A DNA stretch of 64,000 bases from Inonotus obliquus (lineage: Eukaryota; Basidiomycota; Agaricomycetes; Hymenochaetales; Hymenochaetaceae), in the NCBI GenBank assembly GCA_032164295.1, contig JAJHTX010000001.1, forward strand, positions 2,480,001-2,544,000, read 5' to 3'. Positions 1-11,455 of the stretch are shown here, piece by piece. Within the stretch, counting starts at the first letter, position 1. Every line of letters starts with the position of its first letter. The translations under genes and the position numbers were made by a program. Under the pieces are notes generated by a model. The model saw nothing but the letters and a program-made list of their open reading frames with translations. It had not been told where the DNA came from and ran no database searches.

Positions 1-21
1 CGCTAATCTTATCACACACAG

Positions 22-911
22 TCAATACTAGAATTTCTTGACAAATCCCGCTCTGCAATGTCACGCACGCACACAGTTTCCTCAGCTCCAGCTCCCGCAT
101 TAGCCCCAGCAACCATCGCTCTCTCCTCTATAGCGTCCCTCCTGATCGACTTGTTGCATTCCGACTCTGCAGACCCAAACAATCTCAAATACTACATTGA
201 CGCCTCCCAAGCTGCTCTAGCACGTTCAGCGGAAACACTTTTACCATTCTTCACCGGTCGACGCGAAGCTCTCGACTCATATATCACTTCCAGCCAAAAC
301 GCGCAGATCCAAGCCTCAGAAAGGACAAGGAAGCTCTGGGAAAGTAAGAAGGCTGATGCGGATGCGTTTATATCGGTGTATGCGGCTGCCGGTAAGGCAG
401 ATGGTGCTCTTACATCAGAAGAGAAAGCTGCGCGTGAGCAGTTTAAGGCTGTTGCACATGAGTTGTGGGATTTGAAGCTTAGGAGGGATTTGTTGACTCT
501 AAACAAGGAGATGATTGGTCCGTTTGCTTTGGGTGAGTACGCCACTCAGGAGCAGAACATGCTTCCTCTGACGTTTAAAATCTGCTCACATGATTGGCGT
601 TTTATTCTATTCCAGGCGATCAAATCTCCATAGTGGATTTACACCTCGGACCATGGCTTGCACGTATTGCAACTCTATGCGAAGGTCTTCCAACAGACGA
701 CGGAGATACTATCATTTCAAAAATTGAAGCACGTATAGGAGATGGATTTACTCTTCCTAAAGATTTTGAATCCGTCGTTTCACCTGATTTGGGTACGGAT
801 CCGACATTACTAATTACACCTGGAGCGAAAAGGGTGAAACTTGCTGTGTTTTGGGATGAGATGAAGGGAAGGACGAGTTGGAAGAAGGTTTATGGAGAGG
901 GTTTGCATTGA
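22..911 (+). CDS. GST-like protein, 3' part (5' end outside window)
   Basis: Partial gene. Bases 1-21 look like the end of an intron (branch-like CTAAT at 3-7, acceptor CACAG ending at 21), and the frame opens at 22, so the ATG at 58 is probably internal. Exons 22-532 and 616-911; the intron 533-615 has GTGAGT and TTCCAG, and the join gives FALG-DQISIVDLHLGPWLARI. That segment resembles the C-terminal helical domain of glutathione S-transferases (the ISIVDLHLGPWL helix). The N-terminal thioredoxin half would lie upstream of the window. Residues before it are Ala/Ser/Pro-rich and helical. A substrate cannot be assigned. Alternative: a GST-fold protein without transferase activity. The family call is moderately supported; the frame and splice are well supported. 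Confidence 0.6.
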
Positions 912-1736
912 TTTTATTATGATGATGGGAACGGAAACGGAAACGAGTTGACTGAACTGACTTTTGCTTGGAGGGGGGGAGGGGAGGGTGGAGGATAATC
1001 CGTAAACCGAACTCGCACCGTGCTGCTCTTGCCGGCCGGAAAGGAGGCACCGCTCTTGACGAAATCCAGATATTGCAAAGGAAAGAAAAGAATTCCATTG
1101 AGTAGAGTATTGTGGTATAGAATGTATATGTTAGAAATAGAGAAAGAGAAATCAACGGGGAATAAAAGGAAAGAAAGTTCAAGGTGAAGCAGGTAGAAGA
1201 AGCATTCAAGCAGTGTAGTAGGAAACAGTCCAGCCGAAATAATTTTACTCGATGGATAATAAAAAGAAAAGCAGTTCAAGTTCAGAAGTCGCAAGTTGAT
1301 AATGCTGGAATCTAAAATAATGAAGAATGAAGAATGAAGGGAAGAGCCTAAGAGACTGGATGAAGAGTCGCTCAAACGATGTCAAGTTCAGAAGATGGAA
1401 ATTGGAAATTGGGAAATGCAAGAATAAGAAGGGGGAAAGGAGTGACGAACAAAGAACAAATAAGAAATAAGAAAGAACAAAGTAGATTAGAAAAGGAGAG
1501 AAATCCACTTGTGAATAATACAGGCGACTGACTTGTCAACTCTCAACTCAGCAAATTATTGCGTATTTTTTGGTGTTTGTACCTGATACAACTCTGGAGA
1601 GGTGTCGGGGGAAGTGACGTATTCGTTTGTCTCGTTTGTCTGCGCCGGAGGAAGGCCCGGGGGTTCCAACCCCAAAAGCTAGAACGAAAATAGTGTGATC
1701 CATCCATCCAAAAGCATTCAAAGCCAAGGTTTTGCT
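912..1736. other. Intergenic region between convergent genes
   Basis: It holds the 3' flanks of the GST-like gene and of the GT31 gene. It is purine-rich on the plus strand (GAAAGAAA-type runs). The open frames here are Ser/Phe/Leu-rich translations of this bias, and I see no gene. Confidence 0.6.
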
Positions 1737-4319
1737 TCATGATGGTGGTTTATGACCATGCCCAAACAAAATCGCTTTCCTAGTTTCATTCCCCATCGAT
1801 CCATTCATCAGCCCATTTAACCCAGTCTCCTCTTGCGCCTCCGTCCCCGACGAAGAGGAAGAAGGCATACTCAAAACCCTCTCCCTATCCGTCATCTCGT
1901 CACCTTCCAAAAGCGCCAGGGCCGTCTCCAAAAACCAAGGATTCTTCTTAATAAAATGTACCACAATCGTTCCCCCCACCCGTTTCTCTTCATACCTCTT
2001 TCTCCTTCCTTCTCTACCCATCCAAGCATCTTCAGCTGAGAATCCCGTATTTTCTTCGTTTAATAAGGACATGTTGGAGCCTTCGACTAAGGCTTCGATG
2101 CTTTGTTGAGTTGTTAGGTTTGAGAGGGGTGGATCGTATCGGACACCGAAAGTGGATACGGATGAGTAGGCCCACGATGTTGGTGAAGCTGCGTCGTCGA
2201 GTATGGGAGCTGCGGCTGTTGGAGATGGAGGTGATGGATCTTTGAAGAGCGAAGGTCCTGAGAAATATGAAAGAATACTTCGACGGATCCTTGTAACTTC
2301 AGAAGGGAAAAGGAACCCATGCGAGTATCTACCATCCAATGTCAGGACCCAAAATGAATAAGAAAGGAGAAATAATAACCACTTACACTGTACCTGCTCG
2401 AGGGTGATCATAAATCCAACATCTCTCACTCTTCCATCGGATCTCAAGAGCCTGAGGGTGTGCTCTCATCCATTTCGCGACTTGTTTATCCTCTGCCCCT
2501 TTTGTCATACCCTTCACCACCGGATCATTAGCAACCCATTCCGCCAAACGCCAACTCAAAGCATACAACTCTCCTGCCATAAACTGATTTTTCACCAAAT
2601 AACCCCAGTAAACGAGGGGATCTTCACGTGGTGACGGTATGGAAAATACATGTGGTACCGGGGCTCGGGGTTCATGGTGTGCTATTGCGGTTGTGGTAGT
2701 CGAGTTCACATTGGAACTGGTAGAAGTTGATGTGGATTCATCTGACTCCGATACTTCACTGTGCGGAACATCCGACTCGGAATCCCGAGATGTCAAGTTA
2801 TCCGTGAGCGAGTGTTTCGTCTTCGTGTACAACTCTACTCGGAGCCGAGCCTCCAACTCGGCAAGCATCACAAACGAATCATCATCCACTTTAACGACAA
2901 AGTCTGGGCGCACCCATGGCTTTCTCTGACTGGCTACTGATGCTTCTCTGCGAACCTGAATAGGGTCGTGCTTCGCAATAGGCAGCGTTCGATTCGCGGT
3001 GGTATTGGAGTATGTGAAACTTGGCACGAGGGTGGTATTATAATCGTCCGGTAAAGGTGGGACCCATGCCTCCTCCGCAGCCCAGGAAAAGAACGCATGT
3101 GTTTTTCCGGAATTCATGTTCTCAGAAATAGGCAGAATGATCATATCATTGTACGCTGACAAGCCAGTGAATATTAGCAAACCCCGTGAATACCGAGTAC
3201 AGCAGAAACTCACTTTCAGCTTCTAGCTGAATGCGCTTTTCCCAACTGCTCCGTGGTTTGCCGACAACGAACCGTACAACGGTTCGGCTTGTTCCTCGAC
3301 CTCCGTCACCCGCACCAGCACCGTTCCGGCTGCGCTCATGGCTCGCCCACGTGCTCCGAACAAGCATGCGCCGCTCCACGGCAGCGTCCATAGTGAAAAT
3401 CCCCAAGAATAAACCAGCGGGAGGATAGTCGTCAATATTCGGAGGTGGAAATGTGTTGTCAAAAACGGACGATAAGGAAGAGATATCGGATGGCGCCAGA
3501 GAGTTGAAAGGGAATGCTGGTGAATAGGATGTGGCACCAAGTGAAGGAGGTGCAGTAGACACGGAGGGTATTGAGCAGTAAGCGCGCCATGGCAATGGCT
3601 CCTTGTCGGGATTAAGGATATGAATTAGAAGGAGAGTAAGTAAAATGCTGAAGGTGGTGAGAACGAGTAGTGTTAAGAGCTGTAAAGCAAATTTCAAATA
3701 GTCAGCACGTCGTCTGAACCGCGTTAGCTGTAGCACTCACAATCGATGTAGGCTGTGTAGGGAAGAGAGGATGGCGAAGAATGGCTCGTATGAATCTCCT
3801 TATGGATCTTGGGCGGTACCAGCTCCCCCGTCGACGTCGTCTTCTCCGTCCTTCCCGAGAGGCGACCCACCAACGCTGACCATCATCATTCCACCAACGA
3901 TTTCTCCTGTTACGTGGAAGTAAAGGACTAGTTGGTTCACTATCCGCATCTGATGTGCATGAAGAACTCTGGGCAGATGAGAAAAACTGAGGAAGTGGGG
4001 AGCCGCTTCGGGAGGGTATTGGAGTGGGTACTACGGATGAAGATGATGAGGAGATGCGGCCAGGCTCGTGCGAGTGGGATGGGTGAAGAAGGAACTCGGA
4101 GGAGCCACGGTAGGATGGGCCTGGTGCGAGGGAAGTTGAGGAGGACGCGACGTATACGTTGTGGTCGCGGGAGGAGTGAAAGCAAGACTTTGGAGTCTCT
4201 GTTGAATCTGTACTGTCTGAACTGTCGTAGTCGTCCTGTCGGGGGCTAGATATGGAGAGTCTTGGGTTTTGTGAAGAGCGGGAATTTCTTGTGGAGAGGA
4301 TGTTTAGACGAAAGGGCAT
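1737..4319 (-). CDS. GT31-family (beta-1,3-galactosyltransferase-like) type II membrane glycosyltransferase
   Basis: Predicted 801 aa from four exons: 3741-4319, 3214-3679, 2387-3155, 1737-2328, with introns of 61, 58 and 58 nt that all keep phase. The N-terminal ~190 residues are Ser/Arg-rich and presumably cytosolic. One hydrophobic anchor follows at residues ~194-215 (LLTLLVLTTFSILL). The lumenal part has the GT31 hallmarks: a region ending VRSTWASH, the stretch NDMIILPISENMNSGKTHAFFSWA, and the metal-binding acidic motif VKVDDDSF (DDD at ~439-441). A further conserved block is VYWGYLVKNQFMAGELYALS. GT31 enzymes transfer Gal or GlcNAc in the Golgi; the acceptor here is unknown. The residues ~460-510 are a Ser/Thr-rich insert of low complexity. 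The start was chosen at MPFRLN; an in-frame ATG upstream at 4478 is less plausible because it would add a second hydrophobic segment. Confidence 0.85.
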
Positions 4320-5064
4320 TTCCAAGAGGGAGACGAGACGAAAGGAGCGTGTAGGAGATAAATAAAGGGAGACGCAGTTGAAGGCGATGGAAGAGAGATG
4401 CAAAGTAGTAGAGCAGATTATTTGATAATTCCCACGCATAGCAGCGGCTAACATTATTGCACCCAACATTGCCTCCATCGTCGCCCGCCCTGATATTTCT
4501 GATCGTTCTTTCTGAGCGCTCCAGTTTATTGTTGTTTATACATGAAGTAGAATAAGTCAACTGGAATCAACTCGGGTAGCAACTGAAGACTTGTTCGATC
4601 ATCCGCAGCAGCAGCAGCACCTGGCGATCAGTATCCAATACTCTTGTGTTGTCCTGTACGCTGGTCTTGGAGGCTGCATCTGCGTGGGAAAGGATAATGA
4701 TTGCATCAGTGACCAGGATGCGAGTATCTGCAGCGAATAGTATTATGTAATACTGCCGCGTAAGTTTGTCCGCGCTGCCATAACCAGTTCACGCCGGCGA
4801 TCTCTGACCTTCCAGATTACATAATAAAGTGATGGGGCTATGACGCCTGGCTTGCATCGGTACTCGGTCGATTACTTCTGAATTTTCTTCTACTTTATAC
4901 CATGAAGATGAAGAAGAGATGGTAGTACTTCTGCAAAAGAGACAGTCAACAACAGGTGCGTTGTATTCATTACTCGCTACTTCACTCAATGTACTAACAT
5001 CCTCCCGTCTTATACCGAACACCCTCTTGCACCATCGCACCTTTGTTATCGCAACTATCCCTCC
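4320..5064. promoter_or_regulatory. Divergent intergenic region (GT31 - / mucin-like +)
   Basis: It separates the starts of two divergently transcribed genes and presumably contains both promoters. A short frame starting at 4919 (MVVLLQKRQSTT, then GTGCGT) might be a first exon of the mucin-like gene, but I find no AG acceptor between 4960 and 5064 that would join it. Confidence 0.4.
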
Positions 5065-6971
5065 ATGTCCTCAACACCATCCTCTACATCCCCTCCTACA
5101 TCCACGCTCGACGGCCCGACCTCATCCGGTAACTCCGTTCCCACATCTTCCTCTTCTCAATCCTCCGACTTTACCTCCCCCTCACCCACCGCCTCTACCT
5201 CCATGTCCACTCCTTCTTCCCTCCCTCCATCTTCCTCTCTTACAGATTCACCTACATCGTCTCCGGATTCCCCGACAGTCACTCCAACAGACACTACCTC
5301 CTCCGAGTATGTCATGACATTTATGTATTTTCCACGGCAATTTACCCACTTTTTGCCCAGGCCTGCCACACCCACGGAAACCACCACTGCCTCAAGTGAG
5401 GTCCAGACTTCTTCTTCCGCCTCTACCTCTGAACCACCAACGACAACAATGTCATCAGTTTCTGACTCTACCACATCTCTTACCTCAGTGTCATCATCAT
5501 CCGACCAACCCACTTCTGACACAGACGTCACTTCACCGACGATCACAACCACCACCACTGACACCACTTCGGATACTTCAGTCCCGCCGACTACGGATAC
5601 GACAACAACGGAGCCAACTACTTCGACTTCGGATCCTCCAACCACCACTCAAGAGACGTCAACACTGACAACTACATCCGTCCCTCCAGAAACAACCGAA
5701 TCTACATCCACTCTGCCCCCAAGCACCTCTACATCGACTACGGTATCGAGTGATGCGGTGCAAACACCAACATCCACGACCGTTATAGAGGCTAGTACCA
5801 CCTTTGTAGCTCAAGAGTGAGTTATTTGTGAGAATTGGTTGCAGCCGATCTCACAATTGTAACTATAGGACCACTCTATCAAGTACCGTATTCTTCACAG
5901 TCACTTCTGGTGGTCAGACAATGACGAGTGCTCCTTCGGAGTTCACTTCTACGCTTACTTCTACAAATTCCGCCGGCGAGGTATCTACAATAACCCAGAT
6001 AGCGGTAAACCCCACTTTAAGTTCAGGAGATGATGGAGGGAACTCTGAGTGCGTTTCGTATCTCTGTGTGTCAGTCAGCGCTCAATTTGCTTTAGGTTTT
6101 TCAAGAACAAGGGAGCGGTCGCTGGAGTCTTTCTCATCATCGGCCTGGCAGCAGCGTCAATATGCATTTGGATTATATTTTCTGTCCGCCGTCGCCGCCG
6201 AAGACGTCTATTGGAACGAGAAGCAGCAATAGCTGCTCCCAGCGGCCATCGCTCTCCGCTAGAAGATGAAGACGACGAGCCTAAAATGGCACAAAATACT
6301 TCAGCACCAGTCACATCCCATCCACCTTCGGCTTACTTTGATGACGGGCCCGGGCATCGTGTGAACGAGTCCGTTTTCGACCCGTATGTAGGTTATGCGC
6401 ATCATCCGGGTGGAAATGTTGGGAGAATAGATGGCTATGTTCCCGCTCGTACATCAAGCCCACCCCCGGGAGGCGACTATAGACTCGGTGGCCATCATCG
6501 GCAGCCGAGTGCAAATAGTAACAGCAATACGAGCGGGGAGAACGGCGCGCATAGTAGGACTTACAGTTTCAGCTCGTACGAGCCATTGCTTGCTGCGGCG
6601 GGAATCGGGAACAAGACGCCGCCGGACACTCCGGGACCTACTCAACTGGCAGGTCCGAGTGGAAGCGGTTCTGGGACTGGGCGTGCACCGACTCCACCTC
6701 CGCGTAGTCCTCTAAGGCCTTCATTGTCAAAGAGGCCCGAAGGGGATGAAGCACCAGACGAGAGGCTCGACCCCACTATGGGAGCTCGTCTCACTCGCAT
6801 GGACACGAGTGCTTCCGGGATTCGAGACGACCAGGATTATTCGAGACCTGTGCTCGGGGTGAGGGATTTGCATTAATACCACCCTCTTTCTCTCATCGTC
6901 ATTCTTGTTTACAGGTTCGAAATCTGCCGAGCAACGTCAGTATCAGTGAATATTCGGACAATGGAAAGTAA
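5065..6971 (+). CDS. Mucin-like Ser/Thr-rich single-pass membrane protein
   Basis: Predicted 565 aa from exons 5065-5306, 5361-5816, 5869-6048, 6096-6858 and 6915-6971. Residues 1-~290 are Ser/Thr/Pro-rich, typical of a heavily O-glycosylated ectodomain. A transmembrane helix follows at ~300-323 (AGVFLIIGLAAASICIWIIF), then a stop-transfer cluster of seven arginines and a ~240-residue cytosolic tail rich in Gly/Pro/Ser. The first intron (5307-5360) is 54 nt and in frame, so an unspliced message would also be translated. I treat it as an intron because it has GTATGT..CCCAG ends and interrupts the Ser/Thr repeat. No signal peptide is visible at the chosen start, so a short upstream exon may be missing. 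The last exon restores VRNLPSNVSISEYS after a GTGAGG donor. Role unknown; the architecture recalls fungal surface sensors, but no WSC or other domain is seen. Confidence 0.7.
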
Positions 6972-7571
6972 CACGCCCATCCCACTTTTGCATATTTTTG
7001 GCTTTTTGTCTTTCTTGATTTCGCGCTACGTTTTATTCTTTTCGTCATCGCTCGTTCGCATGTTGCACCATACTCTTTGACTGCTAATTCGCATCCTTCT
7101 TTATCTGTTATCACTTACCATGCTGCATTGATCCCCTTCCCCCTTCCCGGCATACAAAAAACGAGTTACGACCACGATCTCCCGCATTTATAGTAAATAA
7201 CGTCGCACAGAATGGACCAAAAACTCATGATGGACAGGCATACACACACATGGACTGCAGGCCCTTTTGGCTTCTATCATGATGGACTGTTGTAGTTACT
7301 GGTAGTTTAGTTCTTCGTATACTAGTATATTTTGTTATTCTTGGTGGTGTGGACGTCCTTGCCTACAAAGGAAAGTTGTGCAGATCCCCACCCACGACTC
7401 ATCTTTGAATTGAACTGCATGCATCCATCTTATCAACCCAATGCATATGAATAGGACATATTTCTCAAGCTATCTATGCAGAGCGGTATCTTTGCAGTCC
7501 AATGGGGCTCACCTCCGTATCTCCTTATCCTTCTCTAGCTTCAATCCAGGTACACGCATCGTTCTTCGTGA
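6972..7571. other. Intergenic region
   Basis: 3' flank of the mucin-like gene and presumed promoter of the hydrolase gene. It is AT-rich around 7315-7345 (ACTAGTATATTTTG). I see no coding signal or RNA gene. Confidence 0.5.
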
Positions 7572-8846
7572 ATGACAGACGCCGCCGAAGTACAAGCACA
7601 ACTCGCTATTTACGATGCACCGATACTCGGTATGACAACACGTCCGCGGGTTGACAGAGCTACCGAGTATGGGAATGCAGAAAGCTGGTGGGTGGAGTAT
7701 CCAGACGGGCTTGTCGATCTTTCGCGCTCTGTGCATCTACTTGCGGTCGGTGAAGCCTTAGAGACGGAAACGCGTCTGCCGAATAATATCAAAGTATCGG
7801 ATGTCAAGGACTCACCGGAAAGGAAGAGCGGTCAGGTAGATATTGAGGTGGATGGAGGTAGGAAGATTCGAATTGATGCAAAGAGGAGCGCGCTGGTTGT
7901 TGTCGATATGCAGAAGTGAGTGGCAGAATGATTTGCGGAAAGCTCGGAACGAAGAAAGCTGACGGAGAAGGTTGTAGCTTTTTCTTGCATCCTGATCTAC
8001 GCGCTCATCCGAAAGGTCTGAAATGTGTTGATCCATTACTTGGTATGATTCCGCCTTTGCGGGAGGCGGGAGTTAAGATTGTATGGGTGTATGCACATGC
8101 GCTACCTTCTATATTTGTGTTCTGACTGAAGACGTATATACTTGTAGGAACTGGGGACTAACAGAACACGAACTCCATACGATCCCTCCGAGCCTTGTAC
8201 GCGGCTTCACGAAACCTGGTCGAAGTGGGTTTGGTGCGGAGCTCCCGGGCGGGTTCGGTCCACTACTCATGCGTGGTGCGAAGAACTCTGACCTGTATGG
8301 ACCGCTACAAACGGAATATGAGAAAGGGAAGGAATTAGGAACGGATGTTTGGATTCATAAGAACAGGTGGGCATCCTCTAGTACTGACTCGATAGATAAT
8401 TTGAACCAAGTTGATGCGTTTTGTTTGTAGGATGAGTGGTATCTGGGGCCCGCAAAGCTCGCTGGATTTGTATCTCCAAGAAGAGGGCATTGAAACGTTG
8501 TTCATGTCTGGCGTCAACGCCGACCAAGTAGGTTCTTCCCCCGACTACTGCGCAACTTATCGAGATTGAGCGCTGATCTCTGTTGCGCGCATGCAGTGCG
8601 TGTTAGGCACGACGATTGATGCATACTACCGTGGGTACGATATTATTCTTGTACAGGATGCAACAGCGACCACTTCTCCTGATGGAGGGTTTGAGAATGT
8701 ATGCTATAATGTTGGAAATGTGCGTAAATTCAATTGTTCTCTTACAGCGTGTTTAGTGTTCTACTGCTAACGCTGGACTCTGTTTCTAGAGCTATGGATT
8801 TGTCACCGATAGCAAACGCATAATTGAGGGTACTCAGAAGATATAG
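7572..8846 (+). CDS. Isochorismatase-fold cysteine hydrolase
   Basis: Predicted 316 aa from six exons: 7572-7915, 7978-8088, 8148-8366, 8431-8527, 8597-8719 and 8790-8846. Splicing restores the family signature. The strand ALVVVDMQNFFL carries the catalytic Asp (exon 1/2 junction), the segment IHKNRMSGIWG supplies the conserved Lys, and SGVNADQCVLGTTIDAYYRGYD carries the nucleophilic Cys (exon 4/5 junction). Together these give the Asp-Lys-Cys triad of the isochorismatase/nicotinamidase superfamily. An N-terminal extension of ~105 residues before the core is common in fungal members. Substrate is not predictable; ureidoacrylate, biuret or nicotinamide-like amides are possible in this superfamily. 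The third exon begins at 8148 after a GTATGC donor, which gives KIVWVNWGLTEHEL; the alternative GTGTAT donor two bases earlier breaks the frame. Confidence 0.85.
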
Positions 8847-9382
8847 GGTGCTTGTGTCGTGAACACCAACTGGAGTCGTATAATCGATTGAAATGTACGA
8901 TGACGATGAAATACACGCTGGATTTCTTGTGTTACTTGGCATGTTTTCCCTTTGGCTTCGGACGTGGTTGCTGCCATGAAGTTAATGCCATCACCTATTG
9001 CGTATCATTCAAGCTGTGCAGTTGGGCGGCAACGGATGTATTGGGAGCTGGTATCGCGTCCTCCGGGTCCGCAGTGACGGACAAAGTTCCGATTTGCCCC
9101 ACTGGATAAGGCAACTGCGAATGGATTCTTGTACTGCGGACTGCGTTACAGGTTAATCAGGACGATAGCTCGCTAAGCGTGCCACTGGGCGCACAGGTTG
9201 GCTCTAGCTATCCGGACGTTTAGCCGATCTAGAATTAATTTCGTCCCTTGACGCGCTGGTTGTGGGCGGCAAATGGTTTGTGTATATATTCTAGTTCGCC
9301 ACTTCCAGGGAAAAGATCAACTTCTTAGAATTTGCTTCCTTTTTCATTAACACTCACCACTCTTCTTTTCTTCTTCTCTGCA
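8847..9382. other. Intergenic region
   Basis: Between two co-directional genes. A frame at 8852-9109 has no resemblance to known proteins and no splice support. Bases 9330-9382 are pyrimidine-rich (TTCTTCTTCTC) just before the RTA1 start, typical of a fungal core promoter or leader. Confidence 0.5.
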
Positions 9383-10944
9383 ATGGTATGTCTTCTCTGT
9401 GATTTGGAAAGTCTCCGTTTAGATTGACAGAGCTTTGAATTAGGGTCTCCCTGAAGGTGTTACCGTAGACGACCTCCAGTATGGGTACATCCCAGCAACG
9501 TGGGTATGCGTAATCTTTGTTGTGTTATTCTCCATCTCGACTGGTAAGTGCCACTGGCATGAATTTCAATCGTCACCAATGTCTAACCACATCATTCTTA
9601 TTTTTCTCAGCTACCCATGTTGGACAAACAATCTACTTCAGGACATGGTACATGATACCCACCGTCATACTCGCTGGCATTGGCGAGATCATTGGTTGGG
9701 CGGCCCGTCTTTGGTCAAGCAGGACTTACCTCGGGAATGCGGAAGACCCATACCTCATGCAGTACGTTCCTCTCTTTCATGAACATGCAATTAGAATTCT
9801 CACATAGCCGATTGTGATCCCTTTGTTTTCTCTATCACAGAATTTGCGCGACCATTATTGCACCGACTCCGCTTCTTGCAGCAAACTTTGTCACTCTAGG
9901 ACTGATTATTGGGTACCTCGGATCGCAGTACAGTCGCTTGTCGCCCAAGTGGTGTAAGTATCTGTTATCTCATCTTAATCTTCGTGTCTCATTGGTGCTT
10001 GCTATCTTTCCCCCCGATTAGATACCGCTGTTTTCTGCACGGCTGTGAGTATCCGGATTTCTGTCTACTAAGGTTATCTAATAATAATATCGCAGGAAAT
10101 ATCCGCTCTCGTTGTGCAAGCTGCAGGTGGAGCGATGGCAGCTGGTGCCGACGACGGCGATAGGGACGCTTCTAAAATGTGAGTGTGTTCGTTCTTATAC
10201 ATCTTGATTCATAACTGAGAAATATGGGATGACAGGGGTGGTAACATCATGCTTGGAGGCATTGTCTTACAGCTAGGTTAGTTGATACTTTCTATCTAAG
10301 AGTACATGCGCCACGACAACTTGAATGCTGACACCCTGGCTGTATTCTAGTCGCTATCATACTATATTCGACTCTCGGTACCGAGTTTATCGTTCGTTAC
10401 TTCAAGGATAGGCCGGTCCGCAAGCTTGTCGAACCCATTAGGAGACCGATCGACCAGAAGCTACAAATTATGCTTGGTGCTCTTGTGTTCAGCACACTTT
10501 GTTTGTTCATTCGGTAAGCTCAAGTCCGACCCGATCGTTTTGTTATAAGAAACCTAACGCCTTCATTCGTCAGTGCTATTTATCGGACCTTGGAGCTTGC
10601 GGAAGGTTGGGGAGGTCGTATCCTCAGAACCGAAATCTACTTCAGTCAGTCTCATTTCATTTCTATTCACGCTCCGTTCAGACCCACTGACGCCGGCGTA
10701 ATTTTATAATAAAGACGTCCTAGACGGTGCAATGATCGTACTCGCTATCTACACTATCAACTTCTTCCACCCTGGATTCCTATTAGCGAATACTGTCTAC
10801 GCTGTAAAGAAGACAGTTAAAAGCAGCGCACAGAGTTCGTTGGATGATGTTACGCTTGCGCAAGGTGGATATGATGCGTCTGCTTTGGAGATGGGGAAGG
10901 TTAAGAATTATGCGAGGGTTGGTACTAGAGAGGTTGATAGATAA
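9383..10944 (+). CDS. RTA1-family seven-transmembrane protein
   Basis: Predicted 325 aa from ten exons: 9383-9385, 9444-9543, 9611-9761, 9841-9953, 10022-10044, 10096-10178, 10236-10276, 10351-10513, 10574-10644 and 10715-10944. The first coding exon is only the ATG, immediately followed by GTATGT; splicing gives MGLPEGVTVDDLQYGYIP. The rest alternates hydrophobic helices with the RTA1 pattern: a TM1 segment ending STATHVGQ, then TVILAGIGEIIGWAARLWSS, IIAPTPLLAANFVTLG, a loop with VQAAGGAMAAG, and a C-terminal helix followed by NFFHPGFLL. RTA1/RTM1 proteins are plasma- or vacuole-membrane proteins associated with resistance to lipophilic toxicants and with sphingoid base export in yeast. The role in basidiomycetes is inferred only. 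The intron before 10715 ends in the weak acceptor ATAAAG, but the join NVLDGAMIVL is convincing. Confidence 0.88.
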
Positions 10945-11061
10945 TGGTGTTGATATTTTCTTCTCTTCTCTTCTCCCCCCTTTTTTTCTCCGCCTTTGCT
11001 TTTCTTTTGCTCGTCGTTTCGTCTTTGGGAAAACTTACATTGCGATTAGAATAGTTATTCT

Positions 11062-11078
11062 TCTCTCTCTCTCTCTCT
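11062..11078. repeat. CT dinucleotide repeat
   Basis: Uninterrupted TC/CT run of about eight units in the 3' flank of the RTA1-like gene. Confidence 0.85.
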
Positions 11079-11378
11079 TTTCTCTTTCCTCTGTTCTGGT
11101 GATTTCTGAACTACTTTATACGGACTTCTACATTCTATCGGACTTACGGACTTCCATAGTGGAACCCTCGCACGACTTGTAATGATTTTAGTATTTAGTG
11201 TATTTGTTCGGTTAAAATTAGATGATGAGTTGGAATTGTGGTTCCAAAACACAAACGGGGCTAGGAAAGGTCGACTATATATATGGCATCTTAGCACCAT
11301 GTAAAAGTAAGCTGACATAATCAGGATCTCTGCTCTGCAAGCCAAGTTTATTATTGACGTGACGCGCTGCTCGCCGCG

Positions 11379-11410
11379 ACGCGTCCTTTCGCTACTTACT
11401 CATAACGCGT
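11379..11410. promoter_or_regulatory. Two ACGCGT (MCB-like) sites upstream of DHFR
   Basis: ACGCGT occurs at 11379-11384 and 11405-11410, that is 77 and 51 bp before the DHFR start codon. ACGCGT is the MluI cell-cycle box bound by MBF in ascomycete yeasts, which drives S-phase genes. A role here is inferred from the motif and from the same motif cluster at the DNA ligase gene in this window. Confidence 0.5.
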
Positions 11411-11455
11411 CCTCACCTCTTACTAGCAACTTCGTTCACTCCGACACACATATCA

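Larger units (their letters stand above)
10945..11455. other. Intergenic region with CT repeat and DFR1 promoter
   Basis: 3' flank of the RTA1 gene and promoter of the DHFR gene. It has a pyrimidine tract from about 10965 and a pure CT run near 11062-11078. The sequence TATATATATGG near 11275 is TATA-like. Two ACGCGT sites lie at its right end and are listed separately. Confidence 0.6.

Noticed and set aside
5157..5648. 163-codon open frame on the minus strand
   Set aside because: Val/Glu/Ser-rich mirror of the Ser/Thr-rich repeat on the plus strand; no independent coding signal.
8852..9109. 85-codon plus-strand frame after the hydrolase gene
   Set aside because: No similarity to known proteins, no splice partner, overlaps the 3' flank.
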